Positions 25,449 through 34,203 of a DNA stretch of 64,000 nucleotides are shown here, piece after piece. Origin of the DNA: Thermogemmatispora tikiterensis (GTDB lineage Bacteria; Chloroflexota; Ktedonobacteria; Ktedonobacterales; Ktedonobacteraceae). The notes beneath the pieces were generated by a model. The model ran no database searches and had not been told where the DNA came from. It saw only the letters and a program-made list of their open reading frames with translations. Position 1 is the stretch's first letter. Every line of letters begins with the position of its first letter. The position numbers were made by a program, and so were the translations under genes. The DNA is taken from the NCBI RefSeq assembly GCF_003268475.1, contig NZ_MCIF01000002.1, positions 512,015-576,014 of the forward strand, read 5' to 3'.

Positions 25449-27068
25449 ATGAGGCCGGAGCCATCAGTTGCGTCTGGGCCTCTTCCAGAGCGCACGCGCG
25501 AGACCCATTACGGCAGAGCGGTCCTGACCTATGCCCGTCGCCCACGGCATTTCAACGAGGTGCTGCGCCGCTCGGTGGAGACCTTTCCCGAGAAAACCGC
25601 GCTGGTCTTCGAAGGCCAGCGCTGGAGCTATCGTCACCTCTGGGAGGAGGCCTGTTCGCTGGCGGCAGTCCTGCAAGAGGATTACGCTTTCGATGTTGGC
25701 GAGCGCCTGGCGGTTCTTACAGGCAACTTACCGGAGTTCGTTATTGCCGCTGTCGGCTGCTCGCTGCTGGGGGGTGTGCTGGTACCGCTCAATACGCGCC
25801 TGCGTGGGCCGGAGCTGGGTGCTTTGCTAGCGCACTCTGGCAGCCGGGTGCTGATTACCACCACAGAGCACTGGGAGCAGCTGGCCCCAGAGCGGGCAGC
25901 CTTAAAGGAACTCCAGGGCGTCTTTGTGATTGGTGACGAGCACCCTCAAGGCCCGGCGGGAACTCGTCCCTGGCGCGACCTGCTACGCGGCGGTCACCCC
26001 AGGCCGGTCGAGATCGGCGAAGACAGTCCGGTCTATCTCTGCTATACCTCCGGGACCACTGGCTTACCCAAGGGGGTCATCTGCACCCACTTTAACCTCA
26101 TCCACACCCTCCTCAACTACGAGCTGGTCAAAGGACTGAGCGCTGACGACATCACCCTGCTCGGCGTTCCCATCTTCCATATTACGGGGCTGGCGGCCCA
26201 GTTCGCCCAGTTTCTCTACCAGGGCGGTACGCTTGTCCTGCAGCGCCTGCCCTTCCGACCCGGCCCGGCGCTAGAGCTGATCGAGCGCGAGCGCGTGACC
26301 CATTTCTTCGGCGTGCCCACCATGTACATCATGCTCATGAATCACAGCGATTTTCGGCAGCGCGACAGCTCATCGTTGCGCCTGGCAGCCTCGGGCGGGG
26401 CCCCTTTGCCACCAGATGTCGTGCGCAGCTGGACGCAGAAGGCCCCGCAGGTGCGGTTTTTCAACTTCTACGGCCTGACCGAGACCACCTCGCCTGCGAC
26501 CTGCCTGCCGGACCGCTACAAGCTAGAGCGACCAGGCTCGGCGGGGTTGCCGCTGCCAGTCAGCGAGCTGCTGGTTGTTGGCGACAATCATGAGCCATTG
26601 CCGCCGGGGACAGTTGGCGAGCTGGCCATTTGCGGCCCGATGGTCTTCAAAGAGTACTGGCGCAATCCAGAGGCAACGCAGGCGGCCTTTCTCGACGGCG
26701 GCTGGTTTCTGACGGGCGACATGGCCCGCCTTGACGAGGACGGTTTCGTGCACATTGTGGACCGCAAAAAGGATATGATGAACAGAGCAGGGGAGAAAAT
26801 CTACTGCGCCGAAGTCGAAAACGTTCTTTATGGCCATCCCGCCGTGCTAGAGGTGGCTGTCGTTGGGCAGGCGGACCCGTTCTACGGAGAAATCGTCAAA
26901 GCGGTCGTGGTGCCACGTCCAGGTCAGGTGCTGGATACCGAAGAGCTGCGGACCTTCGCGGCGCAGCACCTGGCCTCGTTCAAGGTGCCGGCGCTGATTG
27001 AAGTGCGGGACGAGCTGCCGCGCAATCCTGGCGGGAAGGTCATGAAGCAGCTACTGCGAGGGAGATGA
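25449..27068 (+). CDS. Acyl-CoA synthetase/CoA ligase (AMP-binding)
   Basis: A 539-residue adenylate-forming ligase. The phosphate loop is YTSGTTGLPKG near residue 201-211, then FYGLTETTSP, TGDMARLDEDGFVHIVDRKK and the catalytic Lys in PRNPGGKVMKQLL near the C-terminus. Full length for the family. It activates a carboxylic acid to its CoA thioester. I chose the ATG at 25449 because GGAGGAGG lies 6-13 nt upstream; the frame also has an ATG at 25416 without a good site. It is 72 nt after the cyclase gene and 6 nt before the next gene, so clearly part of the operon. Confidence 0.92.
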   Translation: MRPEPSVASGPLPERTRETHYGRAVLTYARRPRHFNEVLRRSVETFPEKTALVFEGQRWSYRHLWEEACSLAAVLQEDYAFDVGERLAVLTGNLPEFVIAAVGCSLLGGVLVPLNTRLRGPELGALLAHSGSRVLITTTEHWEQLAPERAALKELQGVFVIGDEHPQGPAGTRPWRDLLRGGHPRPVEIGEDSPVYLCYTSGTTGLPKGVICTHFNLIHTLLNYELVKGLSADDITLLGVPIFHITGLAAQFAQFLYQGGTLVLQRLPFRPGPALELIERERVTHFFGVPTMYIMLMNHSDFRQRDSSSLRLAASGGAPLPPDVVRSWTQKAPQVRFFNFYGLTETTSPATCLPDRYKLERPGSAGLPLPVSELLVVGDNHEPLPPGTVGELAICGPMVFKEYWRNPEATQAAFLDGGWFLTGDMARLDEDGFVHIVDRKKDMMNRAGEKIYCAEVENVLYGHPAVLEVAVVGQADPFYGEIVKAVVVPRPGQVLDTEELRTFAAQHLASFKVPALIEVRDELPRNPGGKVMKQLLRGR

Positions 27069-27074
27069 ACCATC

Positions 27075-28367
27075 ATGGGGTGCCTCGACATTCCGAACGA
27101 AACCGTCTTTGTCATGGAGATGACCCCCATCAAGTTTGGCGTAGGAGCAACTGCCGAAGTGGCCTATGACGCCAAACGGCTGGGTATCCAGCGCGCCTTG
27201 ATCGTCACCGATCGCGGCCTCATGCAGCTCGGCCTGCCCGAACGCGTGCGCCGTCTGCTCACCGAGGCTGGCCTCCAGGCAGACATCTACGATGACGTCC
27301 ACGTCGAACCGACGGATCGCTCGTTTGAAGAGATCGCCCGCTTCATCGAGGGCCGCAACTACGATGGGATGATCGCCATTGGCGGAGGCAGCAGCATCGA
27401 TACCGCCAAGTGGGCGCGCCTCTATGCCACCTACCCGGCGCCGCTTATGGACTACGTCAATAAGCCCATCGGCAAGGGGCTGCCTGTCCCCGGACCACTC
27501 AAGCCGCTGATCGCCATCCCGACCACCGCTGGCACAGGCAGCGAAACAACGGCGGTAGCCATTCTGGACATCCTCGCGCTCAAAGTCAAAACCGGCATCT
27601 CCCACCCCTTTCTACGCCCCACGTTCGCCATCATCGACCCCCTCAACACAGTCACCCTGCCGCCTATGGCGACGGCCTATCCTGGCTTTGATGTCCTCAC
27701 CCACGCACTGGAGTCCTACACCAGCCGGCCCTACCACGCCCGCCCACGCCACAAGCCGGAAGAGCGTCCGGTCTATGTCGGGAGCAATCCCATCAGCGAT
27801 CTCTGGTGCGAGAAGGCGCTGGAATATCTCGGGCGCTACCTGCGCAGAGCCGTCCTCAACGGCATGGACGTCGAGGCTCGCACCTATCTGGCGCTGGCAG
27901 CCACCTATGCCGGCATCGGCTTCGGCAACGCCGGCGTTCATATTCCCCATGCCCTCGCCTATCCCATCGCTGGCATGGTCAAGCGCTTCTCGCCGCCCGA
28001 CTATCCGCACGAAGAGCCGCTCATCCCGCATGGCCTCTCAGTGATCGTCACCGCTCCAGCAACCTTCCGCTGGACCTATCCCGCTGACCCGGAGCGTCAT
28101 CTGCGCGCGGCCCAGTTGCTCGGTGCCCAGGTCAGCGGCTTGAATGAGGCACAGCGACGGGAGATCCTGCCACAGACCTTGCGGACGCTCATGCGCGATA
28201 CGGGGGTGCCCAGTGACCTGGGGACGCTCGGCTATACAGGCGAGGAGGTGCCAGCCCTCGTCGAGGGTGCGCTCAAGCAGCAGCGCCTGCTCGTCAACAG
28301 TCCGCGCGCTGTAGGGGCCGAAGAGTTGCGCTTGCTGATCGAGCAGAGCTTTGAGGCCGCTCCCTGA
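27075..28367 (+). CDS. Iron-containing alcohol dehydrogenase, hydroxyacid-oxoacid transhydrogenase-like
   Basis: A 430-residue group III (iron) alcohol dehydrogenase. The nucleotide part has IAIGGGSSIDTAK and IPTTAGTGSETT; metal ligands are expected in FDVLTHALESYTS and in GNAGVHIPHALAYP. The sequence around DYVNKPIGKGLPVPGPLKP and YVGSNPISDLW closely follows mitochondrial ADHFE1, which transfers hydride between 4-hydroxybutyrate and 2-oxoglutarate without free NAD. That suggests the pathway yields a 4-hydroxyacid or similar short hydroxyacid. The gene starts 6 nt after the ligase stop. It closes the operon. Confidence 0.88.
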   Translation: MGCLDIPNETVFVMEMTPIKFGVGATAEVAYDAKRLGIQRALIVTDRGLMQLGLPERVRRLLTEAGLQADIYDDVHVEPTDRSFEEIARFIEGRNYDGMIAIGGGSSIDTAKWARLYATYPAPLMDYVNKPIGKGLPVPGPLKPLIAIPTTAGTGSETTAVAILDILALKVKTGISHPFLRPTFAIIDPLNTVTLPPMATAYPGFDVLTHALESYTSRPYHARPRHKPEERPVYVGSNPISDLWCEKALEYLGRYLRRAVLNGMDVEARTYLALAATYAGIGFGNAGVHIPHALAYPIAGMVKRFSPPDYPHEEPLIPHGLSVIVTAPATFRWTYPADPERHLRAAQLLGAQVSGLNEAQRREILPQTLRTLMRDTGVPSDLGTLGYTGEEVPALVEGALKQQRLLVNSPRAVGAEELRLLIEQSFEAAP

Positions 28368-28484
28368 CCCTGAGCGCTCAACGATCCCTCTGGCCTGCTG
28401 CTGCTCTCGCCCGCGGTCCCGCTCTTGCCTGCGCTCGCTCGTGCCCGGCAGGAGGCGAGAGGGCGGCAACCGGAGGTCTGACCC

Positions 28485-28542
28485 TTGACAATCAAAACGT
28501 TTTCCCTTATACTTCCCCTATCGAAATCAAAACGTTTTGATT
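28485..28542 (+). promoter_or_regulatory. Promoter with two LacI-type operators for the LacI gene
   Basis: TTGACA (28485-28490) and TATACT (28508-28513) are separated by 17 nt. A first operator-like sequence AATCAAAACGTTTT (28490-28503) overlaps the -35 and spacer. A second, perfect 18-bp palindrome AATCAAAACGTTTTGATT lies at 28525-28542, just past the start point. The centres are 35 bp apart. This is the classic layout for autorepression by the LacI-family protein encoded at 28573. Confidence 0.8.
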
Positions 28543-28572
28543 ACCAGGCGAAAGGGCACGAGCGGAGCACGG

Positions 28573-29658
28573 ATGATCACCATCAAAGATGTCGCGCGGG
28601 CGGCGGGTGTCTCGGTGAGCACGGTCTCGCATGTGCTCTCGGGGCGGAGACCGATCAGCGAGCCTACGCGCCTGCGGGTTCTGGAAGCCATCGAGCGTCT
28701 GGGCTATCGCCCGAATCGGCTGGCCCAGGGCCTGGTGAGCAAAAGCAGCCGTTCGCTGGGGCTGCTGGTGCCGGACCTGGCCAATCCCTTCTTTGGTAGC
28801 ATGGCCGAGGCGATGGAGATCGCTGCGCACGACCGAGGCTATAGCGTCATTCTCTGCAACACGAATCTTGATTCGAGGCGCGAGGCCGACTATCTTTCGA
28901 TGCTGCTCAGTCGTCAGGTTGACGGCCTGCTCTATTTCCCCGGAACGCGTGTGCCCAATCGGGCGCTGCTGGAGGCAGTAGCTGCCGGCGTGCCTGTAGT
29001 GGTCGTGGACGAGCGTATCGATAATCTACCGGGCGTTTTTGTCGACAACTTTGATGGAGGGCGCCAGCTTGGGCGACTGCTGGCGCAGTTGGGACACCGC
29101 TCGCTGCTCTTTATCGGAGGGCCGGAGGGCCTGCCCACAGTTACGGATCGCCTGAATGGTCTCCGCGCTGGCCTGGCCGAAGGCGGGGGTGCTCCCGCGA
29201 ACCTGCTCCTGCGCTTTGGCGAGTATCGCGCCAGTCACGGCTACGAGACGATCCATATCTGTGCACGTGAGGGTGTCTTTGCTGCCGTGGGGGAGGAGCG
29301 TCCGACCGCAGTGGTAGCGGCCAACGATATGATCGCTCTCGGGGCGCTGCGCGCGTTGCGTGAGCTACAGCTGCAGGTGCCGCGCGACTGCTCGCTCACT
29401 GGCTTCGATGGCGTTGAGTTCACGGCGATGATCACGCCATCGCTCACCACGGTCCAGCAGCCATCGACGCGCGTGGCCACCGCTGCCGTAGAGCTGTTGC
29501 TCCAGCGCATCGAAGCCGGCGAGAACCATCGCGACCGCGCCGGTCAGCAGCAGCCTCATGATGACCAGGCGGAGGTTGCTCCGGTGATCCCCCATGTGGT
29601 TCTACCGGTCACGCTCGTGGTGCGCGAGTCGGTAGCGCCACCGCCGCCACAGCGCTAG
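28573..29658 (+). CDS. LacI-family transcriptional regulator
   Basis: A 361-residue repressor. The helix-turn-helix starts at residue 2 with ITIKDVARAAGVSVSTVSHVL and the hinge helix is in YRPNRLAQGL. The periplasmic-binding-protein-like effector domain runs from about 60 to 330 (LGLLVPDLANPFF, VDGLLYFPG, GFDGVEFTAMITPSLTTVQQP). An unusual segment of about 30 residues rich in His, Gln and Asp is inserted near the C-terminus before VTLVVRES. The start at 28573 lies 30 nt after a perfect operator. No second copy of the operator was found upstream of neighbouring genes, so its targets other than itself are unknown. Confidence 0.93.
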   Translation: MITIKDVARAAGVSVSTVSHVLSGRRPISEPTRLRVLEAIERLGYRPNRLAQGLVSKSSRSLGLLVPDLANPFFGSMAEAMEIAAHDRGYSVILCNTNLDSRREADYLSMLLSRQVDGLLYFPGTRVPNRALLEAVAAGVPVVVVDERIDNLPGVFVDNFDGGRQLGRLLAQLGHRSLLFIGGPEGLPTVTDRLNGLRAGLAEGGGAPANLLLRFGEYRASHGYETIHICAREGVFAAVGEERPTAVVAANDMIALGALRALRELQLQVPRDCSLTGFDGVEFTAMITPSLTTVQQPSTRVATAAVELLLQRIEAGENHRDRAGQQQPHDDQAEVAPVIPHVVLPVTLVVRESVAPPPPQR

Positions 29659-29888
29659 CGGCTTTCATCCATCGCCGCCTGCTGGTAAGGTCGAATTCGC
29701 CTCTGGAGGTGAGAGCAGCACAACACCCTGATTTTCCTCTGTTTCAGTTTGTCAGGCCAGTCGTATGTCCTGATCTCTGGACATCATAGTCGCATGACCC
29801 TCTCCCACGGTGAGCTGCTTTTGCCGGGAGGGACAGCTATCACTGTTGTCCGCTGTTTGCATTCCCCTGCATCTGGAGGGAGGATCTG

Positions 29889-31466
29889 ATGTCTACCGTC
29901 AGCAAGGGAGCAGCCGGCACCACGACGCATTTTGTTCGCAATGCCACAGGACTGGTGCGCGAGCTGTCGCCGTTTGACGCCTTCAACCTGGTGTTTTCCG
30001 CTGTCCTCATTCCGGTGGGGATCACACAGGTCTTCTCATTTGCGCCCACCTTCTGGCCTGGTGCAAATGTCCTGGTCTCCTTCTTGCTCTCCCTGCCGCT
30101 GGTCTTCTGCTTCGGCATGGTCTACCTCTATTTCACGGTAGCGATGCCGCGCTCCGGCGGTGACTATGTCTGGGTCAGCCGGGTGCTGGGGCCGGGAATT
30201 GGCTTCTTGACCAATCTGACACTGACCTTTGTCTTTACGACCTGGATCTCCTTTAATTTCACGACCATGCTCACGCTGCTGGGTCCCAGCCTGGGCTTTG
30301 TGGCCGGCTTTACCTGGGCCCCCGACCAGCTCACGCAATTTCTGATCGCGACTGCGCTCACCGTGATCTTTGCTGGCCTGATGGTGTTAGGAGCCAGGCG
30401 GGTGGCGCGCTATATGCTGGTGATGTTTGTCGTGGTCTGGCTGGGCATGCTGGTCTGGCTGATTGGTCTGGCGATTACCGATCACAGCGCCTTTGTCAGC
30501 AATTTTAACGCGCACAGCGGGACCACCCTGGCCACAGCTGTCAGCGCGGCGGCGAAGGCCGGTTTCTCGTCGGGCGCGGGTCTGGACTGGGCTGGCACGA
30601 TCTTCGCCATGATCTACGCCTTCCAGGTTTTTACTGGCTTCCAATGGACTGGCTACTTTGCGGGTGAGATCAAGAACGTGCGGCGGACTGCCACCTTCTC
30701 CATTCTGGGGGCTTTGCTTATCAGTGCCCTGCTCTACGTGTTGGGGAGCGCACTGATCTATCGTACCTATGGCTCGGAATTCAGTTCGCTGGTCTATCTC
30801 GGCTTCAACGTCTCGCCCTCGCCCTTGTCATTTGCCCCGTACTTGCCGTCGCTGGTCAAATTCCTCTCGTTGCCCACTTTCCTGCAGGTGTTTGTAACCG
30901 CCTGCTTTGTGCTCTCGGTGCTCTGGTGGACGCCGACCGGCTTTATGATCGCGACGCGCAACCTCTTCGCCTGGTCCTTTGATCGCCTGGCGCCGGCGGG
31001 AGTGGCAGAAGTAAGTGAGCGCCTGCACACACCGGTAATTGCCACGGTGGTGATTGCCCTCTGGATCGAGCTGCTCAATTACCTCAACATTTATCAGGGC
31101 CTGAGCGCTCTGCTGATCAATGTGATCGCGGTCATGGCGCTGGCCTTTATCGCGGTAGCACTGGCAGCGATCCTGATGCCTTTCATACGCCCCGCTCTCT
31201 TTGAGGAGGCGCCGGCGATGGTGCGGACCCGCCTGCTGGGTATCCCCGTGCTGACGCTGGTCGGCGTCGTGATGCTCTTGAGCTGGGCCTTTGTCCTCTA
31301 TGTCACCTTTACGACGACCGCCTTTGGCAAGGTCTCGCTGCTCTCAATGGCGGAAGCCTTCGCTGTGCCGGTGCTGGGCCTGATCTACTATCTGATCGTA
31401 CGTTTGATCCGCCAGCGTCAGGGTATCCAGCTCAGCGCGGCTTTCCGTGAGATCCCGCCTGAGTAG
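29889..31466 (+). CDS. APC-family amino acid permease
   Basis: A 525-residue membrane protein with about 12 transmembrane helices. The first helical part, FDAFNLVFSAVLIPVGITQV, and the later MPRSGGDYVWVSRVLGPGIGF are typical of amino acid/polyamine/organocation transporters, where the GGDY/W loop follows helix 2. It should import an amino acid or amine by proton or sodium symport. The start follows GGAGGGAGG. It is 230 nt after the LacI gene in the same direction, and two hairpins follow its stop. The substrate is unknown. Confidence 0.88.
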   Translation: MSTVSKGAAGTTTHFVRNATGLVRELSPFDAFNLVFSAVLIPVGITQVFSFAPTFWPGANVLVSFLLSLPLVFCFGMVYLYFTVAMPRSGGDYVWVSRVLGPGIGFLTNLTLTFVFTTWISFNFTTMLTLLGPSLGFVAGFTWAPDQLTQFLIATALTVIFAGLMVLGARRVARYMLVMFVVVWLGMLVWLIGLAITDHSAFVSNFNAHSGTTLATAVSAAAKAGFSSGAGLDWAGTIFAMIYAFQVFTGFQWTGYFAGEIKNVRRTATFSILGALLISALLYVLGSALIYRTYGSEFSSLVYLGFNVSPSPLSFAPYLPSLVKFLSLPTFLQVFVTACFVLSVLWWTPTGFMIATRNLFAWSFDRLAPAGVAEVSERLHTPVIATVVIALWIELLNYLNIYQGLSALLINVIAVMALAFIAVALAAILMPFIRPALFEEAPAMVRTRLLGIPVLTLVGVVMLLSWAFVLYVTFTTTAFGKVSLLSMAEAFAVPVLGLIYYLIVRLIRQRQGIQLSAAFREIPPE

Positions 31467-31498
31467 GACGGGCGGACGGACAGGCTGGGAGTGGGAGC

Positions 31499-31640
31499 GC
31501 GTGGGGCGTGGAATAAGATAGTGGCCTCTTCTGGCCAGACGTGACAGGCTTACCCCACGCCGCTCCTGGTCCTGGTCCAGCGATGGGAAGGGAAGAGGAA
31601 TGAGCCGCAGGCTCGTTGTTCCCTCTTCGCCTGGACCAGG
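31499..31640 (+). terminator. Two hairpins after the APC permease
   Basis: First, GCGTGGGG (31499-31506) pairs with CCCCACGC (31553-31560), with a nested TGGCC/GGCCA stem inside. Second, CCTGGTCCAG (31571-31580) pairs with CTGGACCAGG (31631-31640), with an inner GAGCC/GGCTC stem. Neither has a T run directly after, so they are termination candidates only. Confidence 0.4.
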
Positions 31641-31758
31641 GCCGACAGGGCGGACCGGCCCGATCCCGTCCCGTTCGATTGCCAGAGTGGTGCGACCGCT
31701 TGTCTGTCGCCTCTAGGCGTATATGGTTAGTCGCTCTCAGGGAGGTAATAAGAAGAAG

Positions 31759-32595
31759 ATGTCAGAGAGAGCAACAGGGCCAGGTTCTGTGCTGGAACAG
31801 CTCTTCGGACGCGAGCGTCCGGTAATCGCCATGATGCATTTGCCGCCCCTACCCGGGCGACCGCTCTATGACAGTCGTGCAGGAATGGCGGCCATTGTTG
31901 ACGCCCTCCGGCGTGATTTGGAAGTCCTCCAGGAGGGGGGGGTAGACGGACTGCTCTTCTGTAATGAAGGTGATCGCCCCTATGCCCTCAAGATCGATCG
32001 CGCTCAGGTAGCGGCGATGGCTGCCGCGATTGGCGAGCTGCGCCCCTATCTGAGCTTACCCTATGGGGTTGACCTGCTCTGGGACCCGCTGGCGGCGCTG
32101 GCGGTAGCCCAGGCGGTACGGGCCAGTTTTGTGCGCGAGGTCTTCACCGGCGTCTATGACAGTGACATGGGTCTCTGGCAGCCTGATGCCGCCGCTGCCC
32201 TGGACTATCGCCGGCAGATTGGGGCCGAGCACATCAAGCTCTTCTTCAACATCGAGCCTGAGTTTGCGCGTCCGCTCAGCCCGCGCCCCATTGGAGCACT
32301 GGCGCGGAGCGTCGTTGTTTCCTCGCTGGCCGATGCTATCCTGATTTCCGGTCCAATGGCTGGCGCCGAGGCCGATCTCAGCCACATTCGTGAGGCCAAG
32401 GCTGCCGTTCCCTCCACCCCTGTACTGGCTAACACCGGGGTACGCATCGAGACGGTCCGCGCCACGCTGGCGGTTGCCGACGGCGTGATTGTGGGTACGG
32501 GTCTCAAGCGCGACGGCTACACCTGGAATCCGGTTGATCCCGAACGTGTGCGGCGCTTTATGGCTGAGGTACGTGCTGCGCGTGAGGAGGCCTGA
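31759..32595 (+). CDS. BtpA/SgcQ-family TIM-barrel protein
   Basis: A 278-residue protein of the BtpA family. The typical N-terminal VIAMMHLPPLPGRPLYD is followed by VDGLLFCNEGDRPY and later by DAILISGPMAGAEAD and GVIVGTGLKRDGYTWNPVDPERV, the signature barrel loops. Cyanobacterial BtpA affects photosystem I stability, but bacterial relatives such as SgcQ sit in sugar operons and are thought to act on nucleoside or sugar-phosphate substrates. I chose ATG at 31759 with GGAGGT 12 nt upstream; ATG at 31723 lies before that site. An FGGY kinase gene begins 2 nt after its stop, so a sugar-related enzyme role is likely. Confidence 0.85.
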   Translation: MSERATGPGSVLEQLFGRERPVIAMMHLPPLPGRPLYDSRAGMAAIVDALRRDLEVLQEGGVDGLLFCNEGDRPYALKIDRAQVAAMAAAIGELRPYLSLPYGVDLLWDPLAALAVAQAVRASFVREVFTGVYDSDMGLWQPDAAAALDYRRQIGAEHIKLFFNIEPEFARPLSPRPIGALARSVVVSSLADAILISGPMAGAEADLSHIREAKAAVPSTPVLANTGVRIETVRATLAVADGVIVGTGLKRDGYTWNPVDPERVRRFMAEVRAAREEA

Positions 32596-32597
32596 CG

Positions 32598-34172
32598 ATG
32601 GCCGCTCAGAAGCGCTACGCGCTGGGGCTGGACGTGGGTACCACCGCCTTAAAGGCTGTCGCCCTCGAGCGTGAGCGTGGCCTGGTGGCGCAGGTTGAGC
32701 GCCCGCATGAGCTGCGCTCGCCTCAGCCCGGCTGGGCCGAAGAGGATGCCGAGCAATGGTGGCAGACCTGTCAGGAGGCGCTGCGCGAGCTGTTGAGGCA
32801 GATCCCTGCCGACGAGATTGCGGCGATCGGCGTCTCTGGCATGGTGCCAGCGATGGTGCTGCTAGATCAGGGTGGGCGCCCGCTGCGCCCGGCGATCCTG
32901 CAGAACGATGCGCGCTCAGCTCTGGAAGTCGAAGAGCTGCGCGCCGCCGTCGATGAAGAAGCGTTCTTCCAGGTTACTGGGAGCGCAGTCAATCAGCAAA
33001 ATATTGATCCACGCTGGCGCTGGCTGCTCAAGCACGAGCCGCAGGTGGTAGCGCGCACCGTCTGCCTTTGCGGCTCCTATGACTTCATTGTGTTTCGCCT
33101 CACTGGTCAGCTTTCGCTCGAAGAGAACTGGGCCGTAGAGAGCGCGCTCTATGATGTGCGGCGGCGGCAGTGGCATCAGCCCTATCTGGAGCATGCTGGC
33201 ATCGCGCGCGCCCTGCTGCCACCGGTGCATGCCCCTACTGAGATTGTGGGTGGAGTCAGTGCCGCGGTGGCCGAGGCAACTGGCCTGCAGGCCGGAACGC
33301 CGGTGGTGGCTGGAAGTGCCGATCATGTGGCGGCAGCGCTGGCGGCAGGTCTGACTCAGCAAGGCGATATCTTGTTGAAGTTCGGCGGAGCGGGCGACAT
33401 TCTCTACTGCTCCGATCAGCCGGAGCCTGATCCCCATTTCTACTTTGATTATCACGATATCCCGGGCCTGACGCTCATCAACGGCTGTATGGCGGCCAGT
33501 GGCTCGCTGGTGAAATGGTTTGTCAGCCAGCTGGCGCCCGGCTGTTCGCTGGCTCAGTTGGATGAGGAGGCGGCTGCCGTGCCCGCCGGCGCCGATGGCG
33601 TGTTAGCGCTGCCCTATTTTCTGGGGGAGAAGACCCCCATTTTCGACCCGACGGCGCGTGGGGTCTTCGCAGGTGTCATGCTCCATCATCGGCGCGCCCA
33701 TCTCTATCGGGCTGTCCTGGAGGCGGTCTGTTATGGTTTCGCCCATCATCTGGCGCTGCTGCGTGAGGGAGGACGGCCCATCCGGCGCCTCTGTGCCGCC
33801 GATGGGGGCAGTCGGAGCGCGCTCTGGATGCAGATCGCGGCGGATGTTGTCGGCGAGCCGGTGAGCGTTGTGGCCGGTGAGGCAGCCTCGGCTCTGGGCG
33901 TGGCCTACGTCGCCGGGATGGGCGCCGGCCTCTTTGAGCGCTGGGAAGAGATCACACGCTTCATCGTTCAAGGACCGACCTACTGGCCACGCGCCGAGCA
34001 GGTGGCGCTCTATCAGCGTGGTTTCTTGCTCTACCGCGATCTCTACCGTCGTCTGCAGCCTCTCTTTCCCGAGCTGGCCCAGCTCGCGGATGTGGCGCGC
34101 CTGATTCAGGCCCAGGCAGACCTACCCGTCCAGTCTGGTGGTCTCAACTCAACTCAACTCAACTCAGACTGA
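32598..34172 (+). CDS. FGGY-family carbohydrate kinase (xylulokinase-like)
   Basis: A 524-residue sugar kinase. The N-terminal domain has the phosphate loop GLDVGTTALKAVALE at 10-24 and QPGWAEEDAEQWW. The C-terminal domain shows VVAGSADHVAAALAAG, with the Asp likely to be the catalytic base, and later ADGGSRSALWMQIAADVVGEPV, the FGGY signature region. It phosphorylates a ketose or polyol; relatives act on xylulose and similar sugars. It follows the BtpA gene by 2 nt and precedes an SDR by 31 nt, so the three probably form one pathway. The last residues (LNSTQLNSTQLNSD) are encoded by a 5-nt repeat, listed separately. Confidence 0.92.
   Translation: MAAQKRYALGLDVGTTALKAVALERERGLVAQVERPHELRSPQPGWAEEDAEQWWQTCQEALRELLRQIPADEIAAIGVSGMVPAMVLLDQGGRPLRPAILQNDARSALEVEELRAAVDEEAFFQVTGSAVNQQNIDPRWRWLLKHEPQVVARTVCLCGSYDFIVFRLTGQLSLEENWAVESALYDVRRRQWHQPYLEHAGIARALLPPVHAPTEIVGGVSAAVAEATGLQAGTPVVAGSADHVAAALAAGLTQQGDILLKFGGAGDILYCSDQPEPDPHFYFDYHDIPGLTLINGCMAASGSLVKWFVSQLAPGCSLAQLDEEAAAVPAGADGVLALPYFLGEKTPIFDPTARGVFAGVMLHHRRAHLYRAVLEAVCYGFAHHLALLREGGRPIRRLCAADGGSRSALWMQIAADVVGEPVSVVAGEAASALGVAYVAGMGAGLFERWEEITRFIVQGPTYWPRAEQVALYQRGFLLYRDLYRRLQPLFPELAQLADVARLIQAQADLPVQSGGLNSTQLNSD
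34143..34167 (+). repeat. Pentanucleotide tandem repeat (CTCAA)4 plus CTCAG
   Basis: Four exact copies and one near copy of CTCAA lie at the 3' end of the FGGY kinase gene, just before the stop codon. The unit is not a multiple of three, so gain or loss of a copy would change the C-terminal tail and the position of the stop relative to the next gene. Confidence 0.85.
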
Positions 34173-34203
34173 ACCGAGAAAGCCATAAGGAGGACCAAGG
34201 GAG

